A DNA stretch of 50,622 bases from Zoogloea sp. (GCF_017302315.1 NZ_JAFLDT010000021.1:1-50622), one strand, 5' to 3'; numbered from the stretch's first letter, positions 22,536 through 33,281 are shown. Notes: a model not told the origin generated them from the letters alone. Program-made: numbers and translations.

Positions 22536-24725
22536 ATGACTTCCCCGCGCACCATTCTCGTCACCAATGCCCTGCCCTACGCCAACGGCGACATCCACCT
22601 CGGTCATCTGGTGGGCTACATCCAGGCCGACATCTGGGTGCGCTACCAGCGCATGCGCGGCAACACGGTGCATTACGTGTGTGCGGACGACACCCACGGC
22701 ACCCCCGTGATGCTGCGGGCCGAAAAGGAAGGGCTGACGCCCGAGCAGCTCATCAACCGGGTGCATGGCGAACACAGCCGCGATTTCCGCGATTTCGGCG
22801 TGGCCTTCGACAACTATCACTCCACCCACAGCGACGAAAACCGCTGGTACGCGGAAGACATCTACACCCGCCTGCGGGACGGCGCCAGGCTCATCGACAC
22901 CCGGGCCATCGAGCAATTCTACGACCCGGTGAAGGAGATGTTCCTGCCCGATCGCTTCATCAAGGGCGAGTGCCCCAAGTGCGGCGCCGCCGACCAGTAC
23001 GGCGACAACTGCGAAGTGTGTGGTGCTGCCTACGCGCCCACCGAACTCAAGAACCCCTATTCCGCCGTGTCCGGCGCCAAGCCGGTACTGAAGACCTCCG
23101 AGCACTACTTCTTCCGCCTGTCCGACCCGCGGGCGGTGGAATTCCTCCGTGGCTGGACCCAGGGCGTCACCCCCGATGGCTCGCGCCGCCTGCAGCAGGA
23201 GGCCGCCAACAAGATGAAGGAATGGCTGGGCGACACGGGCGAGAACAAGCTCTCCGACTGGGACATCTCCCGCGACGCCCCTTACTTCGGCTTCGAGATC
23301 CCCGATGCGCCGGGCAAGTACTTCTACGTCTGGCTTGACGCCCCCATCGGCTACTTCGCCAGCTTCAGGAACCTCGCCGCCCGCAACCCGGACATCGACG
23401 TGGCCGCCTTCACCGAGGCCGGCCCGGCCGCCGCCACCGGCACCGAGCTGATCCACTTCATCGGCAAGGACATCCTCTACTTCCATGCCCTGTTCTGGCC
23501 CGCCATGCTGCACTTCGCCGGCTACCGCGCACCCACCCAGCTCTGCGTCAACGGCTTCCTCACCGTGGACGGCGCCAAGATGAGCAAGAGCCGCGGCACC
23601 TTCATCACCGCCCGCTCGTACACCGAGCAGAAGCTCAACCCCGAGTGGCTGCGCTACTACTTCGCCGGCAAGTCCAACGGCACCATGGAAGACGTGGACC
23701 TGAACCTCGATGACATGATCGCCAAGGTCAATTCCGACCTGGTGGGCAAGTTCGTCAACATCGCCAGCCGCTGCGCGGGGTTCATTGCCAAGCGCTTTGA
23801 GGGGAAGCTCGGCGAAATGGACACAACTGACCTAAGACTGTCCGCTGGTCTGGTGGGCTTGTTTGACGATGAGGTTGCAAATGCCTATGAAAAGCGTGAC
23901 TTCAGCCGCGCTCTCCGAATGATTATGGAGAAGACCGATGTTGCAAATATCTATGTAAATGAACACAAGCCTTGGGAACTTGCCAAGCAGGAAGGCCAAG
24001 AAGAACGTCTGCACGTGGTTTGCACCACAGCCATAAATATGTTCAAGACTCTCACTGGTTTGCTTAAGCCGGTTCTACCCGACCTCGCCGCTCGCGTTGA
24101 AGCCTTCCTTGCCATTGAACCGCTGACCTGGAACAACCTCCTCGCCCCACTCCCCGCCGGCCACACCATCAACACCTACAGCCATCTGATGACCCGCATC
24201 GAGCGCAAGCAGATCGACGCCCTGCTCGAAGCCAACCGCGACTCCCTCGCCCCGGCCACCACCGAGGCTCAGCCAGCCAAGGCCGTGAAGGGCAAGGACG
24301 ACAAGGCCGCCCACTCCGAGCAGCGCCACGCCCAGCACCAGGCCCACACTGCCACCGCCGAGGCTGCCGAGGCCAGCGAGTTCGAGCCCTTCATCTCCAT
24401 CGACGACTTCGGCAAGGTGGATCTACGTATCGCGAAGATCGTCACCGCCGAGCACGTGGAGGGCGCGGCCAAGCTGCTGCGCCTCTCCCTCGACATCGGC
24501 GAAGAGAAGCCGCGCCAGGTTTTCGCCGGCATCAAGTCGGCCTACGACCCGACCACGCTGGTCGGCCGCCTCACGGTGATGGTGGCCAACCTGGCGCCCC
24601 GCAAGATGAAGTTCGGCATGTCGGAAGGCATGGTACTGGCCGCCTCGGACGCCTCCGGCGAGACACCGGGCCTGTTCATCCTGTCGCCGGACGCGGGCGC
24701 CATGCCCGGGATGCGGGTCAAGTAA
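22536..24725 (+). CDS. metG: Methionyl-tRNA synthetase
   Basis: This 729-residue class I synthetase charges tRNA-Met. It shows the HIGH-type motif HLGH (residues 21-24), the zinc knuckle CPKCG...CEVCG (about 146-164), KMSKS (about 349-353), a helical anticodon-binding domain and a C-terminal tRNA-binding OB fold (from about 617, [20 protein letters not shown]), joined by a charged Ala/His-rich linker. Start 22536 follows family N-termini; in-frame ATGs at 22500 and 22527 are possible. From about 23815 to 24117 codon use changes sharply to AT-rich and otherwise rare codons, while the protein stays intact. Confidence 0.97.
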   Translation: MTSPRTILVTNALPYANGDIHLGHLVGYIQADIWVRYQRMRGNTVHYVCADDTHGTPVMLRAEKEGLTPEQLINRVHGEHSRDFRDFGVAFDNYHSTHSDENRWYAEDIYTRLRDGARLIDTRAIEQFYDPVKEMFLPDRFIKGECPKCGAADQYGDNCEVCGAAYAPTELKNPYSAVSGAKPVLKTSEHYFFRLSDPRAVEFLRGWTQGVTPDGSRRLQQEAANKMKEWLGDTGENKLSDWDISRDAPYFGFEIPDAPGKYFYVWLDAPIGYFASFRNLAARNPDIDVAAFTEAGPAAATGTELIHFIGKDILYFHALFWPAMLHFAGYRAPTQLCVNGFLTVDGAKMSKSRGTFITARSYTEQKLNPEWLRYYFAGKSNGTMEDVDLNLDDMIAKVNSDLVGKFVNIASRCAGFIAKRFEGKLGEMDTTDLRLSAGLVGLFDDEVANAYEKRDFSRALRMIMEKTDVANIYVNEHKPWELAKQEGQEERLHVVCTTAINMFKTLTGLLKPVLPDLAARVEAFLAIEPLTWNNLLAPLPAGHTINTYSHLMTRIERKQIDALLEANRDSLAPATTEAQPAKAVKGKDDKAAHSEQRHAQHQAHTATAEAAEASEFEPFISIDDFGKVDLRIAKIVTAEHVEGAAKLLRLSLDIGEEKPRQVFAGIKSAYDPTTLVGRLTVMVANLAPRKMKFGMSEGMVLAASDASGETPGLFILSPDAGAMPGMRVK

Positions 24726-24763
24726 GCGCCCTGTCAGCCATTGCCCTTAGGCTCGTCACTACA

Positions 24764-25045
24764 ATGGATAACTCGCGTTCTCCCCTACCCCGCCTGACGC
24801 CTGCCTTCTGGGGCTGGGCAGCCCTCGACATTGTCGGGGTCCTGATTCTGGCCCTCGGGGCGGCCTACCTCATGGAAGACCGGGCCTCGCTGCTGCCCGG
24901 CTTTCCAGCCAGCAGCCTGCAGGCCTGGCTGTGCGTGGGCGGAGGCATTGCCACCGTCTTTGTGGCCGCGGTAAAGATGCTGGTCGAGGTCATGCACAGC
25001 GCCTCCGCCGGCAACAAGGCTGCCAACGACAGCCGTTTCTCCTGA
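24764..25045 (+). CDS. Small two-segment membrane protein of unknown function
   Basis: This 93-residue protein has hydrophobic stretches at about 16-36 (FWGWAALDIVGVLILALGAA) and about 53-75 (AWLCVGGGIATVFVAAVKML), likely an inner membrane hairpin, with a polar tail. I do not recognise a family. It follows metG by 38 bp on the same strand and precedes the SulP gene, but a functional link is not evident. Confidence 0.65.
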   Translation: MDNSRSPLPRLTPAFWGWAALDIVGVLILALGAAYLMEDRASLLPGFPASSLQAWLCVGGGIATVFVAAVKMLVEVMHSASAGNKAANDSRFS

Positions 25046-25179
25046 ACGGCGCCCGGCCACCATGCCCCTGACCGCCTGCAAACGATGGATCGTCCAGCAT
25101 CGTACCGGGCCGGGCTCCCGTCCTCCGCAAAGCGCGCCCCGTGGCGCAAACCCGAATTTCCCTCGATTGCGGAGGCTCC

Positions 25180-26865
25180 ATGAAGATCGTTTTCCACCCC
25201 AAGCTTCTCGACACGCTGCCCGGCTACAACGGCGCGCAGTTCGGCCGTGACGCCTCCGCCGGCCTGACGGTCGGCGTCCTTGCCCTGCCCCTGGCCATGG
25301 CCTTTGCCATCGCCTCGGGCATGTCGCCCACCGCCGGCATCTGGACGGCCATCGTCGCCGGCTTCCTGATCTCCGCCCTCGGCGGCTCCCGGGTGCAGAT
25401 CGGCGGCCCCACCGGCGCCTTCATCCCCATCATCTACGGCATCGTCGTCGAATACGGCGTGCAGAACCTGCTGGTGGCCACCATGCTGGCGGGCGCCATG
25501 CTGGTCGCCATGGGCGTGTTTCGCCTCGGCAACCTGATCCGCTTCATCCCCAAGACGGTGGTGATCGGCTTCACCAACGGCATCGCGGTGGTTATCTTCC
25601 TCGCCCAGATCAAGGATTTCCTGGGCCTGCAGATCGACCACCTGCCCGGCGAGTTCTTCGGCAAGGTGAAGGCCCTCGTCACCCACCTGGACACCATCGA
25701 CCTCCCCACCGTGGCCCTGTCGATTGCGTCCATCGTCGTGCTCCTGTCGTGGAACCGGCTTGCCCAGCGCTTCAAACCCCTGAGCCGGCTGCCCGGCCCC
25801 CTGGGCGTGCTGATTCTCGCCACCGCCGCCAACGCCCTGCTGCAGCTGCCCGTGGAGACCATCGGCACCCGCTTCAACGGCATTCCCCAGGATCTGCCCG
25901 CTTTTGCGTTGCCCCAGCTCTCCCTTGAGACCCTCGGCAAGCTGATCTCGCCGGCCCTCACCATCGCCCTGCTCGGCGCCATCGAGTCCCTGCTGTCGGC
26001 ACGGGTCGCCGATGCGGCCATCGAGGACCGCCACGACCCCAACCAGGAACTCATTGCCCAGGGGCTGGCCAATCTCGCCGCCCCGCTGTTCGGGGGTTTC
26101 GCAGCAACCGGAGCCATCGCCCGCACCGCCACCAACGTGCGCACCGGCGGCCGCAGCCCGGTGGCGGGCATGGTCCATGCACTGGTGCTGCTGGCCGTGG
26201 TGCTGGTCTTCGCCCCCTTTGCCAAGCACATTCCCCTGGCCACCCTGTCGGCCATCGTCGTCGTGGTCGCCATCAACATGGGCGAATGGCACGAGTTCCG
26301 CGGCCTAGAGCGCTTTTCGGTCAATTACCGCACCACCCTTCTCAGCACATTCTTCGTCACCGTCTTTTTCGACCTGACCCTGGCGGTCGAGTTGGGCATG
26401 GTGCTGGCCAGCCTGTTCTTCATCTATCGAATGTCCGACCTGACCCGCGTCGAGCGCCTGCCCCTTACCGAGCTCTCGATGATGCCGGACTTCCTGTATC
26501 CGGACGGATCGCCCCGGGTGGTTGCTTACTCCCTCTACGGCACCCTGTTCTTCGGCGCCATCCACAAGCTGGAAACCCTGCTCGACCCCGCCGAGCGTCA
26601 CCCGGAAGTGGTGGTACTCGACATGCATCACCTGGTGAACCTCGACACCACGGGCCTGGAGGGCCTGGAAAGCCTGTGCAAGAGCCTGCACAAGCATGGT
26701 TGCGCGCTGATCCTGTGCAACCTCAACCAGCAGCCCGCTTCCCTCATCCACCGCTCCGGGTTCGAAGACGAGGTGGGAATCAACAACATCTGCGGAGACA
26801 TCTACGGCGCCCTGGCCCGATCCCGCGATCTGCTACCGAGGTTCATGGATGAAGACAACCTCTGA
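25180..26865 (+). CDS. SulP family anion transporter with STAS domain
   Basis: This 561-residue membrane transporter has the SulP core (LTVGVLALPLAMAFAIASGM, then GGSRVQIGGPTGAFIPIIYG; later ATGAIARTATNVRTGGRSPV) and a C-terminal STAS domain from about residue 435 (VVVLDMHHLVNLDTTGLEGL). Related proteins carry sulfate, bicarbonate or dicarboxylates; the substrate here is open. ATG 25180 is chosen because GGAGG lies just upstream (25170-25174), although the frame is open to 25141. Its end overlaps the acylphosphatase gene by 17 nt. Confidence 0.9.
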   Translation: MKIVFHPKLLDTLPGYNGAQFGRDASAGLTVGVLALPLAMAFAIASGMSPTAGIWTAIVAGFLISALGGSRVQIGGPTGAFIPIIYGIVVEYGVQNLLVATMLAGAMLVAMGVFRLGNLIRFIPKTVVIGFTNGIAVVIFLAQIKDFLGLQIDHLPGEFFGKVKALVTHLDTIDLPTVALSIASIVVLLSWNRLAQRFKPLSRLPGPLGVLILATAANALLQLPVETIGTRFNGIPQDLPAFALPQLSLETLGKLISPALTIALLGAIESLLSARVADAAIEDRHDPNQELIAQGLANLAAPLFGGFAATGAIARTATNVRTGGRSPVAGMVHALVLLAVVLVFAPFAKHIPLATLSAIVVVVAINMGEWHEFRGLERFSVNYRTTLLSTFFVTVFFDLTLAVELGMVLASLFFIYRMSDLTRVERLPLTELSMMPDFLYPDGSPRVVAYSLYGTLFFGAIHKLETLLDPAERHPEVVVLDMHHLVNLDTTGLEGLESLCKSLHKHGCALILCNLNQQPASLIHRSGFEDEVGINNICGDIYGALARSRDLLPRFMDEDNL

Positions 26866-27142
26866 GCCGGCTGCTCGTCTGCTACGCATCCGCGGTCTCG
26901 TGCAGGGCGTCGGCTACCGCAATGCCCTGCAGTCTGAGGCCATGCGCCTCAAGCTGTCGGGATGGGTCCGCAACCGCAGCGATGGGAGCGTCGAGGCCCT
27001 CGTCGCCGGCCCCGTGGCCGCCCTGGAAACACTGATCGCCTGGGCCCGACGCGGGCCGCCTGCCGCCCGTGTGGCCGAGCTTTTCTGGGAGAGCGCAGAG
27101 CACCCCGCGCAAACGGGTTTTGTGCGCCTGGAAACCCTTTAG
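26849..27142 (+). CDS. acyP: Acylphosphatase
   Basis: This 97-residue protein has the two acylphosphatase signatures: IRGLVQGVGYR, with the phosphate-binding loop and catalytic Arg, and SGWVRNRSDGSVEAL, with the catalytic Asn. It hydrolyses acylphosphates such as carbamoyl or acetyl phosphate. It starts within the last codons of the SulP gene (17-nt overlap), so translation is coupled. The chain is near the usual 90-95 residues. Confidence 0.93.
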   Translation: MKTTSEPAARLLRIRGLVQGVGYRNALQSEAMRLKLSGWVRNRSDGSVEALVAGPVAALETLIAWARRGPPAARVAELFWESAEHPAQTGFVRLETL

Positions 27143-27213
27143 CGCCCGCAACGCAACCTGAAAACCGGTCTGCCAAGCGGCCTCCGATCGGTCTAGAATC
27201 CTGTCATCAGCCG

Positions 27214-29745
27214 ATGGCTTTCTCCCACGACAAGCGCCCCCGCCACGCCGCCGTGCCCACTCCATCCTTTCCTGAAAATGGCCAAGACATCTGGGACTTT
27301 CCTATGTCCCTGTTCGAGCGCTTTCCCACGCTGATCTGGCGTGCGGGCACCGACGCCAAGTGCAGCTACTTCAACCAGACCTGGCTTGAATTCACAGGCC
27401 GCAACCTTGCGCAGGAGATCGGTGACGGCTGGACCTGTGGCATCCACCCCGAGGATTTCGACCGCTGCGTCAGCACCTATCTGGAGCACTTCGCGGTCAG
27501 GACGCCCTTCGAGATGGAGTACCGCCTTCGCCGCAGCGACGGCCAGTACCGCTGGATCATCGACACGGGCCGCCCCATATACGACAAGGCCGGCGAGTTC
27601 GCCGGCTACATCGGCTCCTGCCTCGACATCACGGATCGCCGCAACACGGAGGCCGAACTGCGCGAGCGGGAAAACCGCCTCAGCACCCTGCTTGCCTCCA
27701 TGGGTGAGGGCGTGGTCATGCGCGACGCCAAAGGCGTGCTGCTGTTATGCAACGCAAGCGCCGAACACATCCTCGGACTGAGTGCAGCGGAAATGACGGG
27801 GTGGGATGTTCATGGCAACCTCCTCACCTACCTCAACGAAGACGGCGAACCTCTTGACCCGACGCAGATCCCGGCAATGCAGGCCATCACCACCGGCCAG
27901 CCCCGGGCTGGCTTGCTGGGGCTCGACCGCCGGGATGGGGCGCGGCGCTGGCTGTGGACCAATTCCGTTCCTCTCTTCGACGATGATCCGACCACGCCTT
28001 GTGGTGTCGTGACGACCATTGCCGACGTCACGACCCGACGTCAGGATGAGGAACAACTGCGTCTCGCCCTCACCGTGTTCCGCAACAGCGTCGAGGCAAT
28101 CATCGTCACCGATGCGGATGAGCGCATCCTGTCGGTCAACCGAGCCTTTACCGACGTCACCGGCTACAGCCCGGAAGAAGCACTGGGCAACACCCCGCGC
28201 ATGCTCCGGTCCGGGCACCACGACAAGAGCTTTTATGACGCCATGTGGCGCGACATCAAAACCCTGGGCTTCTGGCAGGGCGAGATCCACGACCGGCGCA
28301 AGGACGGCACACTTTACCCTTCAGCCCTGTCGATCAGCGCGGTGCGCAACACGCTCGAACGGACCACCCACTATGTGGCGGTTTTTTCGGACATCACCGA
28401 GCGCAAGGCTTCCGAAGCGCGCATTGCCTACCTCGCCCAGCACGACCCTCTGACCGGGCTGCCCAACCGCACGCTGCTCCAGGACCGTCTCGATCAGGCC
28501 CTCGCCCATGCCGTCCGCCACGGCAGCCGGATCGCCGTGCTCTTTCTCGACCTGGACCGTTTCAAGACCATCAACGACTCCCTCGGCCACATGACCGGTG
28601 ACCGCCTTCTGCAGGGTGTCGCCCTGCGCCTGTCTGAATGCACGCGGGAAACCGACACCATCAGCCGCCAGGGGGGCGATGAGTTCCTGATCGTGCTCAC
28701 CGATGTGGACGGGCCGGACGACGCCGCCCGGGTGGCCGAGAAGATTCTCGACCGCCTGGGGCCACCCTTCGACATTGATGGTCAGCTGCTGGCAACCTCC
28801 TTCTCCATCGGCATTGCCCTCTTTCCCGATGACGGGAAGTGTGCAGAGAGCCTCATGAAGAACGCCGATACCGCCATGTACCACGCCAAGGAGAGCGGGC
28901 GTAACACCTACCGATTCTTCGACGAGGTCATGAACATCAACGCGTTGGAGCGTCTTCAGCTCGAGAACGCCCTGCGCCAGGCGCTCGACAACCAAGAGTT
29001 CTGCCTTTACTACCAGCCCCAGGTCAATCTGGCCAGCGGACGCATCATCGGCGTGGAAGCCCTGCTGCGCTGGTTCAATGGCGTGCTGGGCGGCGTTCCA
29101 CCGAGCAGCTTCATCCCCCTCGCTGAGGAATGCGGGCTGATCGTGCCGATCGGGCGCTGGGTTCTCCACCAGGCCTGCCGCCAGGCAAAGGCATGGCAGG
29201 CGCAGGGCTACGCCCCCATCCCGGTGGCCGTCAATCTGTCGGCCATGCAGTTTCGACGCGCTGACATGGTGGCCACCGTCCGGGAAGCACTGGAGGCCAG
29301 CGGCCTCTCGCCCCAATGGCTGGAGCTGGAACTGACCGAATCGCTGCTGATGCAGTCCGGAGCGCAGGTCGAAAACACCCTTGCAGAGCTCAAGGCCCTC
29401 GGCGTGCGCATGTCCATTGACGACTTTGGAACGGGCTATTCAAGCCTGGCCTACCTTAAGCGCTTTCCCGTGGACTGCCTCAAGATCGACCGGAGCTTCG
29501 TCAACGATCTCATCGACGATCCGGACGACGCGGCCATCGTGCGCGCCGTGATCCAGCTCGGACGCAGCCTGCGCCTGGATGTGATCGCGGAGGGAACGGA
29601 AACCCACGAGCAGCTCGACGTCCTCCGGGCCGAAGGCTGCGTTGCCGCCCAGGGCTACGTGTTCAGCCCTCCGCTGCCGGCGGAGGCCCTCGGCGACATC
29701 CTCCGCGTCGGCGTGCTGCCGGGCAGCCTGATCATTTCCGGCTGA
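27214..29745 (+). CDS. PAS-PAS-PAS-GGDEF-EAL cyclic di-GMP signalling protein
   Basis: This 843-residue cytosolic protein has three PAS/PAC sensor units (about 30-155, 165-275 and 285-400), a GGDEF domain (active site GGDEF near residue 488) and an EAL domain (EALLRW near 615; DDFGTGYSSLAYLKRFPVDC further on). Both catalytic motifs are intact, and an RxxD inhibitory site (RETD) lies five residues before GGDEF, so it could make and break cyclic di-GMP. No membrane segment is seen. ATG 27214 is chosen; an upstream extension would overlap acyP out of frame. It converges on dnaE with a hairpin between them. Confidence 0.93.
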   Translation: MAFSHDKRPRHAAVPTPSFPENGQDIWDFPMSLFERFPTLIWRAGTDAKCSYFNQTWLEFTGRNLAQEIGDGWTCGIHPEDFDRCVSTYLEHFAVRTPFEMEYRLRRSDGQYRWIIDTGRPIYDKAGEFAGYIGSCLDITDRRNTEAELRERENRLSTLLASMGEGVVMRDAKGVLLLCNASAEHILGLSAAEMTGWDVHGNLLTYLNEDGEPLDPTQIPAMQAITTGQPRAGLLGLDRRDGARRWLWTNSVPLFDDDPTTPCGVVTTIADVTTRRQDEEQLRLALTVFRNSVEAIIVTDADERILSVNRAFTDVTGYSPEEALGNTPRMLRSGHHDKSFYDAMWRDIKTLGFWQGEIHDRRKDGTLYPSALSISAVRNTLERTTHYVAVFSDITERKASEARIAYLAQHDPLTGLPNRTLLQDRLDQALAHAVRHGSRIAVLFLDLDRFKTINDSLGHMTGDRLLQGVALRLSECTRETDTISRQGGDEFLIVLTDVDGPDDAARVAEKILDRLGPPFDIDGQLLATSFSIGIALFPDDGKCAESLMKNADTAMYHAKESGRNTYRFFDEVMNINALERLQLENALRQALDNQEFCLYYQPQVNLASGRIIGVEALLRWFNGVLGGVPPSSFIPLAEECGLIVPIGRWVLHQACRQAKAWQAQGYAPIPVAVNLSAMQFRRADMVATVREALEASGLSPQWLELELTESLLMQSGAQVENTLAELKALGVRMSIDDFGTGYSSLAYLKRFPVDCLKIDRSFVNDLIDDPDDAAIVRAVIQLGRSLRLDVIAEGTETHEQLDVLRAEGCVAAQGYVFSPPLPAEALGDILRVGVLPGSLIISG

Positions 29746-29759
29746 ACACCAGCTCCTCC

Positions 29760-29784
29760 CCCGTGCCTGGCGGCCGGGCACGGG
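29760..29784. terminator. Hairpin between convergent GGDEF-EAL and dnaE genes
   Basis: CCCGTGCC (29760-29767) pairs perfectly with GGCACGGG (29777-29784) around a 9-nt loop in the 44-bp gap between two convergent genes. No T-run follows on either strand, so it would be a weak bidirectional terminator or a block to readthrough. Confidence 0.5.
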
Positions 29785-29789
29785 AAGAA

Positions 29790-32700
29790 TCAGGGATAGA
29801 TGACTTCTACCGCATCCGCAGGCAGCCAATCGCGCAGACTCTCCAGGAGGCTGTCGTCGGGCCGGACCCGCCAGCCTGCACCGAAAGGCAGGTCGCCCTC
29901 GGCGTCGGCATTGCGGTAGCGCACACGAACAGGACACTCCCCGTTGCGGAAGGGTGTCAATACGCTCTGCAGACGTTCGGCCGCCGCGATCGCGCCCCCC
30001 GCATCACCGACTTCGCCATTGAGCCGCAACTGCAAGGCTCTGGCATAGCGGCCCCGCGCCTCACCGAGGGTCATCAGCTTGTCGGCAACGATGCGATAGC
30101 CCCCGGAGAAATCGTCATTGCTCACCTTCGCTTCGACGATCAGGACCTCATCCACCACGATGCGCTGACGATTGTTGTCGAACACCTCGGAAAAGACGGA
30201 GACTTCCCGCGGGGTCGTACCATCATCCAGCAACACAAAGGCGATCTTGCCCCGCGCCGTCATCTTGGCGCGGACCTCCATGACTACACCGGCCATGGTG
30301 ACCAGATCCCTGGAGGGCTCAACCTGGGCCAGCGGGCGTCTCACGAAACGCCGCACCTCGTCCTTGAAGGCATTGAAGGGGTGGCCGGACAGGAAGAAAC
30401 CGATGGCCAGCTTCTCTTCCTTGAGCTTCTCCCGCTCGCCCCAGGGACGCACCTTGACGTAGTCGACCATTGGCGCGGCAACTTCGCCGGGGATGTCGAA
30501 CAAGCCCCCCTGCAGAGCGTTGGCGGCAATCTGCTCTGCAGCTTCCATGGCAATGCCGACGCTCGCCAGCAATTTGTGACGATCTGCCGGCTGCACGGGG
30601 TCGAGTGCATCGAAGGCTCCTGCACGCACCAGAGCCTCGATCACACGGCGGTTGGCCAGACGCTTATCCACACGGCAGCAGAAATCGAAGAGATCCTTGA
30701 ACGGACCACCCGACTCCCGGGCGGCCAGAATGGCCCGTACCGCCGGCTCCCCCACGCCCTTGACCGCACCGAGACCGTAGCGGATTGTCTTGGCGTCGGT
30801 GGGAACAAAACGGTAGTCGGACTGATTCACATCCGGCGGCAACACCGCAATGCGGTTGGCAATCGTGTCTTCGTAGAAGATCTTGATCGTATCGGTGTTG
30901 TCCAGGTCCGAAGACATGGTGGCGGCCATGAAGGCCGAACAGTGATAGGCCTTCAGCCAGGCGGTGTGGTAGGTGACCACCGCATAGGCCGCCGTGTGCG
31001 ACTTGTTGAAGCCGTACTCGGCGAACTTGGTCATCAGATCGAAGAGCTGCTCGGCCAAGGCCGGGTCGTAGCCCTTCTTGCGGGCACCATCGGCGATGGT
31101 CTCCCGATGCTTGGCCATCTCGTCGGCCTTCTTCTTCCCCATCGCCCGGCGCAGCATGTCGGCGCCACCCAGGGTATAACCACCGATGATCTGTGAGATC
31201 TGCATCACCTGTTCCTGATACACGATCACCCCATAGGTGGGTGACAGGCAGGCGGTGAGGTCCGGGTGGAAGTAGTCGATGGCCTGCTGACCCTTCTTCC
31301 GCAGGATGAAATCATCCACCATGCCCGAGCCCAGGGGCCCCGGACGGTAGAGGGCCAGCACGGCGATGATGTCTTCGAAACGGTCGGGGGCAAGCTTCTT
31401 GAGAAGCTTCTTCATGCCGTCCGATTCCACCTGGAAGATCGCCGTGGTGTTGGCTTCACGGAGGATCTGGTAGGCCGCCTGGTCTTCGAAACCCAGGCTC
31501 ATCAGGTCCGGCCGCTCGCCAGTGAGACGCTTCACGTACTCGAGTGCCAGCTCGATGATGGTGAGGTTGCGCAGGCCCAGAAAGTCGAACTTGACCAGCC
31601 CCACCGCCTCCACGTCGTCCTTGTCGAACTGGGACACCGGTGTGGCGTCATCACCGTCGGCGATGTACAGCGGACAGAAATCGGTGAGTTTGCCCGGCGC
31701 GATCAGCACGCCCCCGGCGTGCATGCCGACACCACGGGTCAGGCCCTCGAGGGGCTCGGCCAGGCTCCACAGCTCCTGGACAGACTCGCCGTCGTTACCA
31801 TCGGCCATCAGCTCGTTGATCTGTGGCTCCTGCTCCCGGGCTTCGGCGAGGGAGAGGGGCTTGTTCTGCACCACAGGAATCAGCTTGGACAGGCGATCAC
31901 ACAGGCCGTAGGGCAGATCGAGCACCCGCCCCACGTCGCGGACCACCGCCTTGGAGGCCATGGTGCCGAAGGTCGCAATCTGGCTCACTGCATCGGCGCC
32001 GTAGTGGGCGCGCACATACTCGATGACCTTGTAGCGGTTGTCCTGACAGAAGTCGATGTCGAAGTCGGGCATGGACACCCGCTCCGGGTTGAGGAAGCGC
32101 TCGAACAGCAGGGCGTAGGCCAGCGGATCGATATCGGTGATGCGCAGGCTGAAGGCCACCAACGAGCCGGCACCGGACCCCCGCCCCGGGCCCACCGGCA
32201 CCCCGTTGTGTTTGGCCCAGTTGATGAAGTCGGCCACGATCAGGAAGTAGCCGGGGAAGCCCATCTGGATGATGGTATCGGTCTCGAATTTGAGTCGGGA
32301 CTCGTACTGTTCGCGCTTCTGCTCCCGCTCAACCTCATTGGGGAACAGCTCCTTGAGGCGGACTTCAAGGCCCGAACGGGCCTCTGCCACCAGGAAATCG
32401 TCAAGGGTCATGCCCTCCGGGGTCGGGAACTGGGGCAGGAAGTTCTTGCCCAGTTGCACGGTAAGCGAGCAACGCCGGGCAATCTCGACGCTGTTTTCAA
32501 GGGCCTCCGGGATGTCGGCAAACAGCGCGCACATCTCGTCCTGGGTCTTGAAATACTGCTCGGGCGTGAAATCCTTCGGACGACGCTTGTCGGCAAGCAC
32601 GTGGCCCTGGGCAATGCACACCCGGGCCTCGTGGGCCTTGAAATCCTCCGGTCGAGTGAACTGGATCGGGTGGGTTGCCACCACGGGCAGATCCAGGCGC

Positions 32701-33281
32701 GAAGCAATCTGCAGGGCATCCCGGATGTAAACCTCGGTGCCCGGATGCCCGGCCCGCTGGATCTCGACATAGAAGCCGCCAGGGAAACGCGACGCCCAGT
32801 CGGCGGCGAGCTTCTCGGCCAAAGCAACATTGCCATTGGCGAGGGCATGGCCGATATCGCCATCCCGGGCGCCGGACAGGCACAGGAGGTCACTGGCACT
32901 GACCGAATCTAGCCACTCACGGCGCAATTCCGCTCGGCCCCGGTACTTGTTCTCGATGAAGGCCCGGGTGAGCAGCTCGCACAACTGGCCATACCCCTTG
33001 CGGTTGCGGCAGATCAAGAGCACCCGGGTCGGCTTGTCGCGCTCCGTGTCGTTGCTGATCCAGCAGTCGGCGCCGATGATTGGCTTGATGCCCTTGCCAC
33101 GGGCACCCTTGTAGAATTTGACCATCCCGAACAGGTTGGCCAGATCGGAAACACCCAGGGCCGGCATGCCATCAGCGGCGGCGCGGGCAATGGCGGCGTC
33201 CACCTGCACGATACCGTCGGAGATCGAGTACTCGGTATGGAGACGCAGGTGGATGTAGCGGGGAGAATGGGATTCGGGCAT
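29790..33281 (-). CDS. dnaE: DNA polymerase III alpha subunit
   Basis: This 1163-residue protein is the size of DnaE1. It has an N-terminal PHP domain (IHLRLHTEYSISDGIVQVDA), a C-family polymerase core with catalytic Asp residues in MPDFDIDFCQDNR (around residues 403-405), the VGPGRGSGAGSLVAFSLRIT palm motif, helix-hairpin-helix repeats and an OB fold (VTMAGVVMEVRAKMTARGKI) near the C-terminus. It is the replicative polymerase subunit, acting with epsilon, theta and the beta clamp. It reads in the same direction as the upstream PaeA-like gene with a 32-bp gap. Confidence 0.98.
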   Translation of the reverse strand: MPESHSPRYIHLRLHTEYSISDGIVQVDAAIARAAADGMPALGVSDLANLFGMVKFYKGARGKGIKPIIGADCWISNDTERDKPTRVLLICRNRKGYGQLCELLTRAFIENKYRGRAELRREWLDSVSASDLLCLSGARDGDIGHALANGNVALAEKLAADWASRFPGGFYVEIQRAGHPGTEVYIRDALQIASRLDLPVVATHPIQFTRPEDFKAHEARVCIAQGHVLADKRRPKDFTPEQYFKTQDEMCALFADIPEALENSVEIARRCSLTVQLGKNFLPQFPTPEGMTLDDFLVAEARSGLEVRLKELFPNEVEREQKREQYESRLKFETDTIIQMGFPGYFLIVADFINWAKHNGVPVGPGRGSGAGSLVAFSLRITDIDPLAYALLFERFLNPERVSMPDFDIDFCQDNRYKVIEYVRAHYGADAVSQIATFGTMASKAVVRDVGRVLDLPYGLCDRLSKLIPVVQNKPLSLAEAREQEPQINELMADGNDGESVQELWSLAEPLEGLTRGVGMHAGGVLIAPGKLTDFCPLYIADGDDATPVSQFDKDDVEAVGLVKFDFLGLRNLTIIELALEYVKRLTGERPDLMSLGFEDQAAYQILREANTTAIFQVESDGMKKLLKKLAPDRFEDIIAVLALYRPGPLGSGMVDDFILRKKGQQAIDYFHPDLTACLSPTYGVIVYQEQVMQISQIIGGYTLGGADMLRRAMGKKKADEMAKHRETIADGARKKGYDPALAEQLFDLMTKFAEYGFNKSHTAAYAVVTYHTAWLKAYHCSAFMAATMSSDLDNTDTIKIFYEDTIANRIAVLPPDVNQSDYRFVPTDAKTIRYGLGAVKGVGEPAVRAILAARESGGPFKDLFDFCCRVDKRLANRRVIEALVRAGAFDALDPVQPADRHKLLASVGIAMEAAEQIAANALQGGLFDIPGEVAAPMVDYVKVRPWGEREKLKEEKLAIGFFLSGHPFNAFKDEVRRFVRRPLAQVEPSRDLVTMAGVVMEVRAKMTARGKIAFVLLDDGTTPREVSVFSEVFDNNRQRIVVDEVLIVEAKVSNDDFSGGYRIVADKLMTLGEARGRYARALQLRLNGEVGDAGGAIAAAERLQSVLTPFRNGECPVRVRYRNADAEGDLPFGAGWRVRPDDSLLESLRDWLPADAVEVIYP

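Noticed and set aside
24865-26292. Minus-strand open frame of about 475 codons opposite the SulP gene
   Set aside because: His/Gly/Asp-rich composition and no domain; the SulP transporter on the + strand explains the region.
26962-27213. N-terminal extension of the PAS-GGDEF-EAL protein
   Set aside because: It overlaps acylphosphatase out of frame and shows Arg/Pro-rich shadow composition; ATG 27214 gives a normal start.
31266-32912. Plus-strand open frame of about 548 codons inside dnaE
   Set aside because: Antisense to intact DnaE motifs including the catalytic Asp block; no family resemblance.
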